Shown one piece after another: positions 11,401 through 24,126 of a stretch of 61,480 nt of DNA. Positions within the stretch are counted from its first letter, which is position 1; each line of letters starts with the position of its first letter. The DNA comes from Purshia tridentata (lineage: Eukaryota > Streptophyta > Magnoliopsida > Rosales > Rosaceae): positions 1-61,480 of the forward strand of contig QANT01008178.1 in NCBI GenBank assembly GCA_003254885.1, given 5' to 3'. Made by a program: the position numbers and the translations under genes. The notes under the pieces were generated by a model. That model was given only the letters and a program-made list of their open reading frames with translations, had not been told where the DNA came from and did not search any database.

Positions 11401-13445
11401 TTTTGGCATCTATTTAGTTATATGTGTTTTATTTACTACTATGCTTGCTTGAAACCCAGGATGGTGACAGTGTCTTGTTTATTAGATAGGGAATTTTGAG
11501 CTTTTCGAAGGAAGCATTTTTGTAGGAAGTAAATATTTTAGGCAATTGATTAGCATATCTCTGTTGTAGATGGATTGATTTTCATTGAACTTCAGTAGCA
11601 GAGGATTAATGAGGGTTGCAGTAACTATCAATTCCCTCTCTCCTTCCCTCTGTCTCCATTAAGCTTAAAGCTCCCTTTACCTTGAACTTTGGTTTGGTAG
11701 TAGAGCTTCAGAGGTGATCGCTGTAGGTTTTCTATCCTTTCTTAGTAAGCTGAAGTTCCTGCTTGCTACTCTATGGAAGAGATAATCTCCCTGGCAATCC
11801 ATTTTTTTCTTCTTGTATATGAAAGATTTTTGATATGTTATATGTGGTGCGTGGATAATTCCAGTATTCTGAGTCCTTGGCTTCTTGCTCTTTCGAATCT
11901 TGTAACCTTGTAACTCTTTATTTTTTTCTGGGTTTAATGTGGGACTAGGAAGGTACTTACTTCGGAAAGCGTTACTGACATAATAGATGAGCTTTATTCA
12001 TTTACTAGTACATGAGGTCACACTCTAGGGATATCTTTCTAATTTGTGCAGCAAGGTATTGGCTCTTTTCATTGAGTGAAAGTTTCCTGTAATGGGTGCA
12101 TACACCCACTGTCCAATCTCTCTCATCACGTTATCTAGCATGTGATGAAAGAGAGGACACATAGTGTGTGTACACCCTGTTCACCTCGTCTCCTACCAAA
12201 TAATGTTGAAGTGATGCTGTATTTTGTCCTGCATTTAGTTTATTTAGGCTTCAATGGAATTTCTATTGATTAATCAATCTGTCTGCCTGTTACATCAGCA
12301 ACTCCAAAGAGTTTGCAGGCACGCTACCTTTGGTAATGCATTCTTTCATGTCGCATATGGTTGGTCTCAGAGCAGAGCACTTGGGTTTTCATAAAGCACT
12401 TTGTATGCTGTTGGGATGGGACAGTACAGCAGTCTTGAACAATACATGGGTCCAGCGAAATTTGCCAGATGCTGAAGCCTTGGCTATGAAGGAAGACCTA
12501 GTTATCTGGCCTCCAGTTGTTGTCATCCACAACAGTTCCATAGCAAATAAAAAACCGGATGAACGTTTGATTGTAAGTATTGAAGGGCTTGAGGCTATTC
12601 TTGGAGGTAGGTAACTATGTAATTTCTCACTGATGATTTCTGCCACATATTTCACTTATTATTTTTTGGGTACTCTTGTAGCAGGTAAATGTTGCATGAT
12701 TTCCATCTTCTCCGTCATTCATCTGAGATTATGTTTTTTTGTTTCATATTTATGTTTTATCCTTCTATTTTATATGTTTCTTCACTTGTATCATTTCTTC
12801 CGAACTTTGAGTTTTTCTTCACCAAATGATTTGTTAGAAATCTTTTTGATCAGTGACAACATTTGGGAGAATGAATTTCCAAACTTAAATTTTCTTTTGA
12901 TTCTAATTTAATAATTTCAACACGAAAAACTAGAAGGCTAGCCCCTGTTTTATGTAGGGCAGTTGCATATTTCTAACTTAAGAACTGGCTGCATTTCTAC
13001 CTTTTTAACATGCTTTTTCTTCTCAACCTTGTAGTTGGCGTACTGCTTTGTTGAATAGTTTTTATGTTCATGACATTTTTTTTGTTTACGTGACTATTTT
13101 GGGGATTTTCTTCCCATCTCAATCTTAGGTATAGGATTTAGTGTGGGGAAGAGTAAGGTGTGCCGTGGGAAACCAGCAAATCAGAGTATCATGGTGGTGA
13201 CATTCAATGCCACATTTTCCAGTTTGCGAGAAGCAGAAAGGCTTCACAAGTTTTTTTCTGACAACAAACATGGGAGGGCTGAGTTCAAGCAAATCACTTC
13301 TGGTGGCCTCAGTAACAAAGCAGATTGTTTATATGGCTATTTGGGAATCGCAGAGGATTTGGATAAACTTGATTTTGAGACGAAGAAGCGGTGTGTGGTG
13401 AAGAGCAAGAAAGAGATTCAAGCTATTGCATATGCTTATTCATGA
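8402..13445 (+). CDS. XS-domain protein with C2H2-like finger (SGS3/IDN2-related), 3 exons
   Basis: Exons are 8402-10452, 12299-12606 and 13129-13445; phases match and give 2676 nt, 891 residues. The ATG at 8402 is the first good start. Residues 1-410 are low-complexity, Gly/Arg/Ser-rich and probably disordered. Residues 418-477 and 514-583 are two tandem-repeat regions with 13-residue units (GEGQWNIDQD type and LGTLKSPGSV type). Exon 1 ends within a C2H2-like finger, C679-x2-C682-x15-H698-x4-H703, completed by exon 2. An XS domain follows (about 750-880) with DLVIWPPVVVIHN at its start and TFNATFSSLREAERLHKFF near its centre. XS domains occur in plant RNA-silencing proteins such as SGS3 and IDN2, where they bind RNA duplexes. 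No XH domain follows, so this belongs to the finger-plus-XS subgroup. RNA binding is inferred from the family. Intron 1 (10453-12298) is long and includes a short hairpin element. Confidence 0.87.
9653..9832 (+). repeat. Coding minisatellite 1, 39 bp unit, about 4.5 copies
   Basis: Units begin GGAGAGGGTCAATGGAACAT and encode GEGQWNIDQDATY-like 13-mers. Copies 1 and 2 are nearly identical, copy 3 has diverged, and copy 4 carries a 3 bp insertion so frame is kept. It lies wholly inside exon 1 of the XS-domain gene. Confidence 0.9.
9941..10158 (+). repeat. Coding minisatellite 2, 39 bp unit, about 5.5 copies
   Basis: Units begin AAGAAGCGTTTGGGCACTCT and encode a basic 13-mer of the form KKRLGTLKSPGSV. 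Five full units plus a partial sixth are present without indels, so frame is kept throughout. The encoded stretch is basic and could contact nucleic acid or be phosphorylated at SP; that is inference. Confidence 0.9.
12094..12178. repeat. 85 bp imperfect hairpin in XS-gene intron 1
   Basis: The left arm reads GGGTGCATACACCCACTGTC and continues through TCTCTCTCATCAC; the right arm is its imperfect complement, GTGATGAAAGAGAGGACAC through GTGTACACCC. The two arms are separated by about a dozen bases. It looks like a short palindromic MITE relic, and transcripts of the intron would fold here. Confidence 0.6.
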
Positions 13446-14135
13446 AATGAAATGAATGACACTACTGTTTATATATATCTAGGAATGCCATGTAACTTCT
13501 CAGATGATCCACCCTTTTGCTTTTTGTGCAATGCAAAATCACAAATTCAATTGATTGAATTGTGTTTTTAAAGATGTAGCTCAAAGTTTATGAGCTGCCC
13601 TACTTTGTTATTACCTGTGGTTATTAGATTCAAGGTTTATGAGTTGCCATACAAATCCTTTTTCGCTATTTTACATTTTTCTTTTTTCTTTTCTCTTTTG
13701 TCCTTAATCAGTCAACCATATTGGTATGTCTACTCTAACTCTAAGCAATGGAAAATAACCATGGGTAGATCATGGAATGCAACTACAAGCCATTGCTAGC
13801 CTAACATAAGCTGAAAATTAAGGAATTTCAAAATGGGATATTTGAAAATATAGAATTTGAAGTCCTAGGTGGTGATAGCTGATCGACAACAATTAATGGT
13901 GGTGTTGATATTGCAAGGATGGTACACCTGATGCCCCATGAGGTAAAGCTGTAACGATGCATCAAGATGGAGATTTTTGTGGTCAGTGTTACTCAATACA
14001 AGCCACGAGTGTTGATGAAGTTGATTTCACATCAGAAAGATAACACAAATATCTATGCAATATAAATTGGTGATCCACTAATAGCACACACTGGGTCATA
14101 AACACATGAATCAAAACTAGAACAAAGAGATCAAA
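13446..14135. other. 3' flank of the XS gene
   Basis: AT-rich sequence with no gene that I can support. It begins with the 3' UTR of the XS-domain gene; the last coding codon is followed within a few bases by AT-rich sequence. No strong canonical poly(A) signal stands out. Confidence 0.5.
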
Positions 14136-14224
14136 ATGACTATGACTTCCTTGTGCCTGTAGTCCTTGCACATGTTGGCTGGGTCCTCCTCTTCTTCTTT
14201 GTCTTCGCCTATGGCATCAAGTTC
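14136..14224 (+). pseudogene. Inverted 89 bp fragment of the PDR last exon
   Basis: Read on the plus strand this encodes [19 protein letters not shown] and onward to AYGIKF, the carboxyl end of a PDR transporter. It is base-for-base identical, in opposite orientation, to 14761-14849 within exon 20 of PDR-A. The match stops abruptly at both ends inside the exon, with unrelated sequence beyond, so this is a partial exon copy and not a gene. It lies 516 bp past the PDR-A stop codon. A transcript running through both arms would pair over 89 bp with a 536 nt loop. Confidence 0.93.
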
Positions 14225-14739
14225 AACCTACTAATACAGAAAACATTCTTTGCTTTTTTCTTTTTTTTTTTGGTGTGAAACAGAAAACATTCTTTGGGAT
14301 TGATCCGTACAGTGTTTTCTCTGTCCTTATCCCTCTGTCTCTCTGTCTCTCTGTCTCTCTGCCTCGCTCTCTCTCTCTCTCTCTCTCATATATTGACAAA
14401 TCCCTTACATGCATATGTTAAATGGTAAATGCAACAAGCAAATGTGAGCAAAACCACTATGCTATAATTGAACATTTCCATGAGCAAAACCACTATGTTA
14501 TAATTGAACATTTCCATTCTCATTAATACTCAATACAAAAGTGTTTGCACGCAAGGTTCACGAGAAAATTCACTGAAAAGAAAAAAAAAACAACAGAAGA
14601 AACTAAGTCAGGAGAAATTACAATTACGAACAAGAAATAAAGATAACAGTTTCTGTTCAGCCAAGGAGTACATATGACAAATTAATTAATACACAGTATC
14701 AATTTGTAGATATCTATTTTGAAAGCATATGGGAGTTTG
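14225..14739. other. Spacer between inverted arms, with simple repeats
   Basis: No gene. It contains a TCTCTG/TC microsatellite at about 14336-14391, a 15 bp direct repeat (CAGAAAACATTCTTT) near 14237 and 14280, and a 36 bp tandem duplication at 14445-14480 and 14481-14516 beginning TGAGCAAAACCACTAT. The part next to 14740 would be the 3' UTR of PDR-A. Confidence 0.7.
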
Positions 14740-17700
14740 TTATCTTCTTTGGAAGTTAAGGAACTTGATGCCATAGGCGAAGACAAAGAAGAAGAGGAGG
14801 ACCCAGCCAACATGTGCAAGGACTACAGGCACAAGGAAGTCATAGTCATAGCCCAAGTACTCTTTAAGGAATGCATCCACAGCTTTTGGTGCTCCACCAG
14901 GAATTTCAATTAAACTCTTTTTGTCACCAACTTGAGATGTAAAAATGCCATAGATTGTCCAAGCAACTGGGGAAGCCCAGTAGTACCACCTCCACCATAT
15001 TGGGATTAGCTGCAAAATTAGATCATGATGATCAACTAATTGTGTCTTTGAGGTATAAGGTGATGCCTAATTTCAAGGATATGAAATAGTACATTAGATT
15101 GAGCTCGAAGTTGCTTGTGTTTTGGAAAATATTTTTATATCTTATCTGCTTTCTCATCTTAACAAAGATTAGGGGTCTAATTACGTACCGGCCTGGGGAT
15201 GAGGAAACCCGAAAACAGGTTCCAGAAGCTCAAGAAGAAGGACATAACAATGGCAGCAATTTGATGGCCAGGAGTTAGTGCAACAACCATCATCCCATAC
15301 ATTGAGAAGTAGGTAAAGCACATGAATATGAAGTAATAGAAATAGAAGAACTTCTCCACCTTCCATTGGTAACCTATCATGGAATAGAGTAGAAGAGCAT
15401 AGATGAAGGTTTGTATTGCAACATATATTGTTTCTACAGCCACCTGCAACACAAAGAAAAAAGAAAAAAAACATTAATTAATGAAACACTCAATCATTTA
15501 CATTCATAAATTTTTTCTATTACCTGAGCAAATGCATAAGGCAACTCGGAATACATTCCTGCTGCTCTCTCACGATAGAATACCGTTCTCTCAATTGCCA
15601 CAACAGATTGCACCGCAGATGCATTGGAGGCTCCAAGGAAAAGAACAGCAGCATAGGTAGCTCCCAGCAGATTGATCAGGTCTTGTTGTTTATGTCTGTA
15701 GGCAATATAATATTTCATTTTAGCCTCATATGAATACTGCTATGTGCTATTTTAAGTGGTGCATCAAAATGAGACCCAAATTACAAATAAGTGTGGATTA
15801 TTTGAAAAAACTTGGACATACATCTGGTTTCCTTTGCCCCAAAATATTACACCAAATAAGATACCAATAACAATTGTCATGAAGAACCGGGTTGCATTGT
15901 ATTGGGAATTCCTCCAGTATGACCAGTGCTGTTTCCAGAAACAAGCTTTGCACTGAGTTATGAAGCTTTGTGAGTACCGGGTGGGGAAGTAGAGATCCTT
16001 GGAACCTGGCTGTGGAGTGCTTAGCTCCTTGATGAGCTCTTGATTTTTCCTGAAAAATTAGGAAAGTCTTTTAGAGAAAATTCAAAACACACACAACCAG
16101 AAGGAGGTTGAGAAAAATATATATAATGTACTAGTGTATTATGTACCTATGGAGGTCGGAATTGGCATAAACTTCTGCAAAATCAATTCCAAGTTGAGTC
16201 TCAACTGCACTAGAGCTGATCTCTAACATCCATGTTGCAGGATTATAACCCTCTTTTATCTTTTGCACCCCTGGAATAGCCTACAAGACGTGTCACATAT
16301 CAGTCAAAAGGGTTCCCTCTATAGTCTTTTTCTGGTTTTAGGTGCATTAGTGGCTAAGTTGTATATATGTCCATACCTTATAAGCCTACTTTCTCTTATC
16401 AATAATACCTTGGAAATACATTATTCAAGTCCTTGTGTTCAAAATAGAATGCCTACTTGGCCATATGACATGTTTTATAAAAAATTTAATATGCTTATTT
16501 AGAAATTTGCTTATTTTCAGAAAATTTATTCAAACTAGTGTAAGAATATTAGTAAAAACTCACCTCAAAGTATTCAATAAGTTTGTGAGAATGAAGACCT
16601 AGGGGTCCGGCGAAAGTAACTTGTCCTCCTCGTTTCATCAAAAGTAGCTTCAGAAGAAAGCATCATCAAGTTGAGAAGGCTAGAAAGCATAAAAAGTGGT
16701 GAAGAGTACAAACGGAATTTTTACCAATACATTTGAGTCCAGAGATGAAACATATATACCTCATCAAAAGCTTCAAAGATATCTATGCTTGGTTGGTGGA
16801 TTGTGCACACCACAGTTCGACCAGTATCTACTGTGTTCCTTACCGTACGCATAACAATTGCAGCAGCTCGAGCATCAAGGCCCGATGTGGGTTCGTCCAT
16901 AAAGATAATGGAGGGATTAGCAACCAACTCCACAGCTATTGTGAGCCTCTTCCTCTGTTCAGTTGAAAGACCATGCACTCCTGGAAGTCCAACTAAAGCA
17001 TTCCTCAAGGGGTTAAGCTCCACTAGTTCCATGACTTGTTCAACAAACATCTATTGGATAAATAAAAATTGTTGTCAACAACGTTTTTGATCTGGCTTAG
17101 TTTCTTGTGGCACAAGCATAACTTAAGCAGCATTGTGATTTTTATGTCAATGGTTGATAATATTTCAAAATTGAGGTTGGGAATATAAGTTGTAACAATA
17201 GATTCACAGACAATCACCTTTCGTGTTTCTTTCTTTACATCGGAAGCAAGACGCAGCCATGAAGAATATAAGAGAGATTCATAGACAGTCACATTAGGAG
17301 AATGGATGTCATTCTGTTCACAATAACCGCTAACCCGAGCAAATGTAGCTTGGTTCTTTGGGTAGCCAGAAATGCTTATAGTTCCCTCAATGTACCCACC
17401 AGTCTTCCTTCCTGATAAGACATCCATCAAGGTCGTCTTTCCAGCACCACTGACTCCTACTAATGCTGTTAGAACACCTGGCCTGAAAGCACCACTGACA
17501 TCTCTTAGCAGTTGCAGTCTGCTCTCTTCTACCCCCTGACTCTTCATTTCCTGATGGTATGAAAAAGTATCTCAATGTATTAAAATTTTCATCTGGTACT
17601 ACTCTTCAGTTCTTGAACAAATACATATGGTTGCTTATCTCATTAAAGTTTATGTGATTTCTGAATTTTGTCCAATTTTCAAATTTTCAACCTAATGAAC

Positions 17701-20700
17701 TACAACTGAGAAATAAATGAACTATTACAATTATTTTATAATTCAAGTTTATCTTAAGATAGGACAGAATAAATATGGGAAAAATATTAATGCTTGGTGG
17801 ATTGAACGAAGTGACTTACAGCAGGCATATCCACATAGTAATTCACATGGTCAAAAGCAAGTGAAAGGGGCTGGAATGGCAACAAAATTCCTCTTCTAGA
17901 TTCATTGTTCGAAGAACTGATGATTGAGCTACTACTCCCTATATTAATTTGGAGATATTAAATGACAAAAAAGTTAGAAGAGAAATCAAGAAATGTTAAT
18001 GCAATAGCATTTATAGTACTATATGAAAACTTCAATGAGACATATAGCAAAAAAGCACCGAGTGATGAGAGAAAATCATGTTAACTTGCTTCTTATAATT
18101 GTGCTGTTAGCTCAATTCCATATCCAGCACGATCTTATCAATCATAATTCACAGACAAGTTATTTTATTACTGACTTATAAAAGATAAATTGCGTCAAGA
18201 AGTGAAACCTTTGGTATATTTCACCTCTTAGTTAAAGCTAGCATCTCTCGATGTCATAATAAAAAAAAAGTATAAAAACAGGAAAACTGAGATTTACTAG
18301 TAGCAGATATATCATAAACGAACAACCTTCCAGATTGTATGTCAACTGCTTCTTAGTATTGCTCTCAGAGTTTTCATCGACAGTTACAGCTTTAGAATCA
18401 ATAAGTGCTGAAATTGAGTCCACGAGAGAACAATGAGTACAGGGTTCCTTGTCTTTAAAGCCACAGAACCAAATTACCAATGTGAAATAGTGACTTACGC
18501 TTTAAAAATGTCAGTGCTGCAATGAAAAGAATATTAAAAAGAAGAGAATACCCAAGAAGTGCTCCAATGCAAATCCAATACCAATATTCATCGACAAACA
18601 GGCCTCTTTCCTTAAGGAGGGTCTTTCCTACTGTAGGTTGGCTAGAACCATTTATGGGCTGTAACAAGAGAATATGATATTTATGCAGTGCCAACATTTG
18701 AGACTACTGAAGTTCAATAAGAAATATAAAGGATAACTTACAGTGCTCCATCTTTTGTCAAGAAACTCATTGATAGCAATGGCATTTTGTCCATACATCA
18801 TAGGAGAGATATAGTAACCCCAAATCATCCATGGTTTAATGTCATCTGCACACAAAAAAGTAATATTTATTCTTGTATTTTGTTACAAAATCTTATTGAA
18901 TCATGAAGAATCCAGCAATGTGCTTTGTTCTGCTTTGAGTTGTTAATGTATGATCAATGCTTGAATTATTCCTGGCATGAAATTGATATATGCAGCAGCT
19001 TTCTTTAAAATCAAGAGAACTCCAAACCTAAAAGAGAAAGAATCCTTGCCTTTGGAAACTATGAAACCTCCAAGCACAAAGACCATTAGCAAGGCAAAGG
19101 TGCCAATTGTGCCTGCAACAATTTCTGTTCTTCCAGCAGCTGCAATGAAACGGAAGAGGGAGAGAGCCATCTGATGCACTCCAAAGAAAGCCAAGAATTG
19201 TTTGAAAAACCTGTAAATATTGATAATATGTCAACAGGAGAACTCTCCTTTGTCAAACTACCAGATTCAACCTAATTTGACTAATGAGCTAAACTGAATA
19301 TATTTGTAGTTGAGAACCTACCTACTAGCAGCAGGTGCAAAACCAATGGTGTAATACGTAAGAATGATCCAAATGCCTGACTCCATTAGTGAAATGGGAA
19401 TTCTGAGAAGCCAAAGGGGCAAGCCAAAAGCCCATGCAGGGTAGAATAAGGCATCCCTTTGTTTATAGAATACTGGAAGCCTGAAAACTGTCATTGCAAG
19501 CTCTGCCATCCCATTAAACATGACATTGATGAGACTGAAAAACAATGCTCCCCAAAATTTTGCTGCATCTTGTAACTGACCCGCTTTCATTTCTGTTCTT
19601 AAGAACACAGTCAATGCAATTGTAGCCATGATTGTTATCTGGGTAGTTTTGAATATGTATACGAATGAATTGCGCTTCATCAACAGCCATTCCCTTGAGA
19701 AGCATGCCTTGAAGAGTTCCCAATTGGAGATCCCATACTTTTCTCTCACCAGAGCAGCAGGATGGGCACTGGATCTATCATAAGGGACTCTTAGATCTTC
19801 AGAAAGCCTTTGGCCAATGTCAAATGAGTTGAAGGCCTGAGCAAACTCAGATACAGAGATATATCTGTAAGGTTGATTTCTTCTGGACCAGTATTGTTCT
19901 TGGTCTTTCTTGGAAGTTACTTCTTGCAGAAAGTCTGCAACCCCTTTCCTTTCTGGGCATTTGAAGCCCATATGTTCGAAAAATTCTAGAACATTCTCAC
20001 GCGAACCTTGGTAGACAATTTGACCCTCTGAAAGTAGGATAATGTCATCAAAAAGATCAAATGTCTCCGGTGCAGGCTGCAGGAGAGAAATGACCATTGT
20101 GACATCCATAATATGAGCCATTTGCCCCATGTACTTGACAATTTGAAATGTGGTGGAACTATCTAAGCCTGTTGATATTTCATCCATGAAAAATGCTTTT
20201 GCTGGCCCAACTAACATTTCCCCTGCATCCAGTGTGAATTGTGGTTGAATCAATCCTGACTAACAGCCAATACATAAATTCCTTTATAAACATGAAAGTT
20301 ATTGCCTTGATATTGCTTAGATGATATGTGAGAACTTACATAGCATAAAACTAAGTTGAAGGATTATAAAAAGGATAAGATATACATATACACAATAAGA
20401 TGCTGTAACATTTTCCAAATCCATCTACTAGAAAGGAAGAGAGAGATACTAGAAACTTTGTAATTTTGGAAGATTAACAATACAATAACCAAACATGTCC
20501 GGTAACTTATTGGTTGGTTCACTCATCTATAACAATGTAAAAGTTCTTTATACAATTAACCCATACCAGTAGTTACACGCTTCTTTTGCCCTCCAGAGAT
20601 GCCTCGTCTCATGTCATCACCCACCATAATATCAGCACAAATTTCCAATCCAAGTATCTGTCAAAGAATCAATTAATAGATGTTTTGCTTTTTGAACAAG

Positions 20701-22504
20701 AAATGAAAGCATTGGTTTCAAATTTCATGTCAGGGAAACAATATTAACCTTGAGAACATAATCTGTGATCAAACTGGTTTTCTGGCCAGCCACTGCTGTG
20801 GCCTTCATGAATGCATCAATCTCAGGATCTGGTTTTATACCTGCTTCTTTCTCACGCCTTGTTGACTCTACCAACATTTCATACCTAGTTCCAACTCCCA
20901 GGCAACGTCCAGAGAAATCCAAAGTCTCGCGGACTGTCATCTCACCATAGTGAAGATCATGCTGGCTAACATAAGCAGAAGTCCTCCGAGGAACAAATTC
21001 TGACAACTCATGGCCACAATAGGTGACTTTTCCGCTTACCTGTTCACCAAATGTACCAGTAAGCAGATATGAAATTGTAGACACATACAGACCAAGAAAG
21101 AGAGGGAGGAGAGGAAGACGGACCCTTAAATCATCATCAAGTTTCCCCGAAAGTGCCTTTAGAAGTGTAGTTTTTCCTGAGCTAGGTGGTCCAAGAAGTA
21201 GACTCATTCTGAAAAAAGAAAATACAATGAATCAAAAAGGGACTTCAAAAACCAAAGGTAACATTCATCTACTTAAGTACTTCAACTAACAATTTCAGTT
21301 CTTATAGGTCATGCTAGTCCAACTATACCAACTATAGCAAAAGTTCTTTTTAGCCTATGCGCAATGTGAAATTGCATTGTGAAAGCTAATATGCTATTAA
21401 TCTTACAAACTGCTAATATGTATTGTAAAATTTACCTTGAGGGTCTCATTATTCCAGTCACATCTCGAAGAATCTTGATTTCCCTTTTCTTTGATGGAGA
21501 GAGCCCAAGAAGTCCAAGAACCCCCTATACAAATTGAATATCAATAATGAGAAAGAAAGAGCCCTTTATGCAAGTAGAAACATATGAATATGGAACAACA
21601 TGAAACTAATCTGCAACTTCAAATTCATATTCTTCCATTTGGAATTTGGAATTTTCTACCCATTTAGTATTAGAATATAATTCTTTTACTATTACATAAG
21701 TCCATTTTTATTTTCAACCAACCATTAATGAAATTCCAGTTTGACTCATATAATGCTAAGAAAGGATAATTCTCAGTATTAGGAAATTTTTTGAAGAACT
21801 TGAGAAATTATACCTCTATTGCATTCAAGGTGGAATTGTACAGAGTTGGAAGTGCCCTGGTCCCAACATATGCATCTCCCTCTACTGATAAATGCTGGAA
21901 TCTCACCTCAATCTTAGGAACCTCAATTCCTACCCTATTTCCCAAAAGCAAGACAAAAATAACTCAAAAAAAAAGAATTCAAATAGTCACTGAATTGAAC
22001 CCCAAATACAATTTCCTCCTAAATAAAATCACAAGATCACAAGATTAAGGTTGAACTCCCCTATCTTTTGCTCCCTTTTCTCAGCAGCCAAACATATTAG
22101 ATAGTGATTGACCAAGAAATGTTAGACAAGAATTAAGAAACTAACCTGTCAGTTCTGTCCCTGAGCCTCCTGAGGAACTTTTCATTATCATCCTCAACAA
22201 TCTTTAGTATGCTGTCCATCAACTGCTTCTTATCCTCAGTCCTAAGCTTAGTAACATCAACCTCATCATGCCCCACCCTCCCATTGCTCATGACTTGCTT
22301 CAACATCCCCGTCCGCAACCTTTCATAAGTTGGCAGCCGCTCTATTGCCGCCCACTTCAGCTCCTCCTCGTCATTGGCCTCCTGCAGCCCGCTTCTCCGG
22401 AACACGTCTGGCTGATCTTTCCACATGTCTCTCATGCTTCCCATCCGCAAATTCATTCTACTCGCGGAGCGCACCAAGCCATCTCCGGCCAATGCTGCCG
22501 CCAT
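14740..22504 (-). CDS. PDR-A: full-size ABCG (pleiotropic drug resistance) transporter, 20 exons
   Basis: Exons on the minus strand: 22504-22146, 21934-21814, 21524-21436, 21208-21124, 21039-20749, 20657-20567, 20222-19322, 19210-19050, 18845-18742, 18658-18499, 18407-18327, 17938-17820, 17550-17218, 17050-16760, 16647-16564, 16280-16147, 16049-15822, 15695-15524, 15443-15189, 15009-14740. The sum is 4329 nt, 1442 residues, open throughout. NBD1 has Walker [10 protein letters not shown] (Lys202), signature ISGGQ (335-339) and Walker B FFMDE (356-360). TMD1 follows, then NBD2 with Walker [10 protein letters not shown] (Lys892), the plant-typical signature LSTEQ and Walker B IIFMDE, then TMD2 ending FLNFQRR. 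The NBD-TMD-NBD-TMD order defines PDR proteins, plasma-membrane ATP-driven transporters of hormones, terpenoids and other defence compounds; nearest named types are PDR1/ABCG40. The substrate cannot be read from sequence. Intron 8 has a GC donor. The linker before NBD2 is shorter than in B and C. Confidence 0.95.
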
Positions 22505-22807
22505 TCTTAAACTTTCCAGTCACCGGAGATTCAAGATATTACTAATGAATTCAAACAAATATCAACTATACAGTCTATATGTGTATATGTATAAGTATTG
22601 CACAAGATATTGAAATGTGATCAGATTTTTGTTATATACTGATATGGGTTTCGAGAATCATGGTGGCAATGAATGAATGAATAATTGAAACAAAAAACCC
22701 AAAGGCAGTATTGAAATGGGTTGAATTTAAACAACCTTGAAAATCTTTACAGAGAATGTGGCAGTTAGAAATGTTTCTAGATCGAAGAGAATGCTTTTTC
22801 TGCCAGC

Positions 22808-22815
22808 TTTATAAA
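22808..22815 (-). promoter_or_regulatory. Candidate TATA box of PDR-A
   Basis: TTTATAAA lies about 300 bp upstream of the PDR-A start codon. The equivalent positions of PDR-B, PDR-C and PDR-D also carry TATA-like words, which supports the assignment; the transcription start itself is not visible. Confidence 0.45.
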
Positions 22816-22938
22816 ATTAAGGACCCCAAGAAGTGGGAAGGTACTTAAATTTATGTAGTAGTCTGTTTGGCCTATGCATCAGTCTTTCTTAGTCCAAAGA
22901 GTAAGTCATTTTGACATTGAAGACGTACTGCTGTGTTT

Positions 22939-22941
<3 letters not shown>

Positions 22942-22976
<35 letters not shown>
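22942..22976. repeat. GA/CT microsatellite upstream of PDR-A
   Basis: A run of about 15 GA dinucleotides lies upstream of the TATA-like box. GA/CT tracts also occur in front of the other three PDR genes, so it may act as a GAGA-type promoter element; that is inference. Confidence 0.8.
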
Positions 22977-22977
<1 letters not shown>

Positions 22978-24126
22978 CGCGTAGAGATGTAAAAGAAGAA
23001 TCTGACATTAATTTCAGATAAGATTATGTTCTTAGTTTCTGTTTAGAATAATTTATGGGGATGCTCCTCCTGCTTTAACGTTGCAATATGCATATTCAAA
23101 TTCAGAATTTAGAGCATGTGTTGAGGAGCATATCTACTATTTCATATGATAATGATATTTATAGTGGTCATGGAATATGGTGCCCTTGCTTTTTAAAAAA
23201 GAATAGCCATAAGCTTAGTATTATATGCAATGCAATTCACACACTGATATGCTTGAAGTTACAGCAAAGCAATCGATTATTCTATCTTTTTCTTCAAATC
23301 TTTTTGGGTTGTCAGGCATTCCAAAGAGTACACTCATGATTGGCTCTGGTAGGTATTGGAAATATAATCGCGTACCTATATGTATATTAAGTCGCTAAGT
23401 TTCAAAAATTAAGAGGTTAGAAAACACAATTTTCAACTTGTTTGGATTAAAAGAAGTGAAAAAAATATTACTGAAGCTAAACTGCTAAAGCCAATTTAAT
23501 TTGTTTTTAAAGCAATTATCACATATACATAGGGTCCGCATGGAATTCTATACGAGCAATCCTACATGCTAATTCTGTATAAACGAGCAATTCTATATGT
23601 CAATTCCATGTATGCATATAGGATTGGCGTATAAGATTGACATATAGAATTTCTGATCATGAGATTGACATATAAGATTTCTCGTTATATAGAATTGTCA
23701 TTAGAATTACCACATGTGGATGACCGGTATGTAGATGTGAGAATTACTTTCTATTTCTATGTGCTGTGTGTATGTGGGCACACTGTTAAAGTTTGTTAAC
23801 AGAATAAATGGAAAAGTTTGCTCTGTATATTACTCTCTTGTGGTTTTGATGAAGGATACTGTAGTATGATAATTATTGTCGAGTCCAGAATTAAGTTTGA
23901 TAGCCTTAATACATGGTTTGGCATAGTACCTGGTAAGGATGCTCCATTGGGACTTTTAAAGGTTAAAGGTTTGGAACGAGAAACAACCATTTTATATTTT
24001 GTTTTCTTGGTTACAATAGAAATCAAACCAAGGATCTACCTTTGTCCCACCTCCCCAATGCCACTTGAGCTGAGGCTTGGGGAGAAAAACAGCCCTTTCA
24101 CATAAATGTTAAGATTATATAGTAGA

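Noticed and set aside
14223..14414. Arg/Glu-rich minus-strand frame
   Set aside because: It is the translation of the TCTCTG/TC microsatellite in the hairpin spacer.
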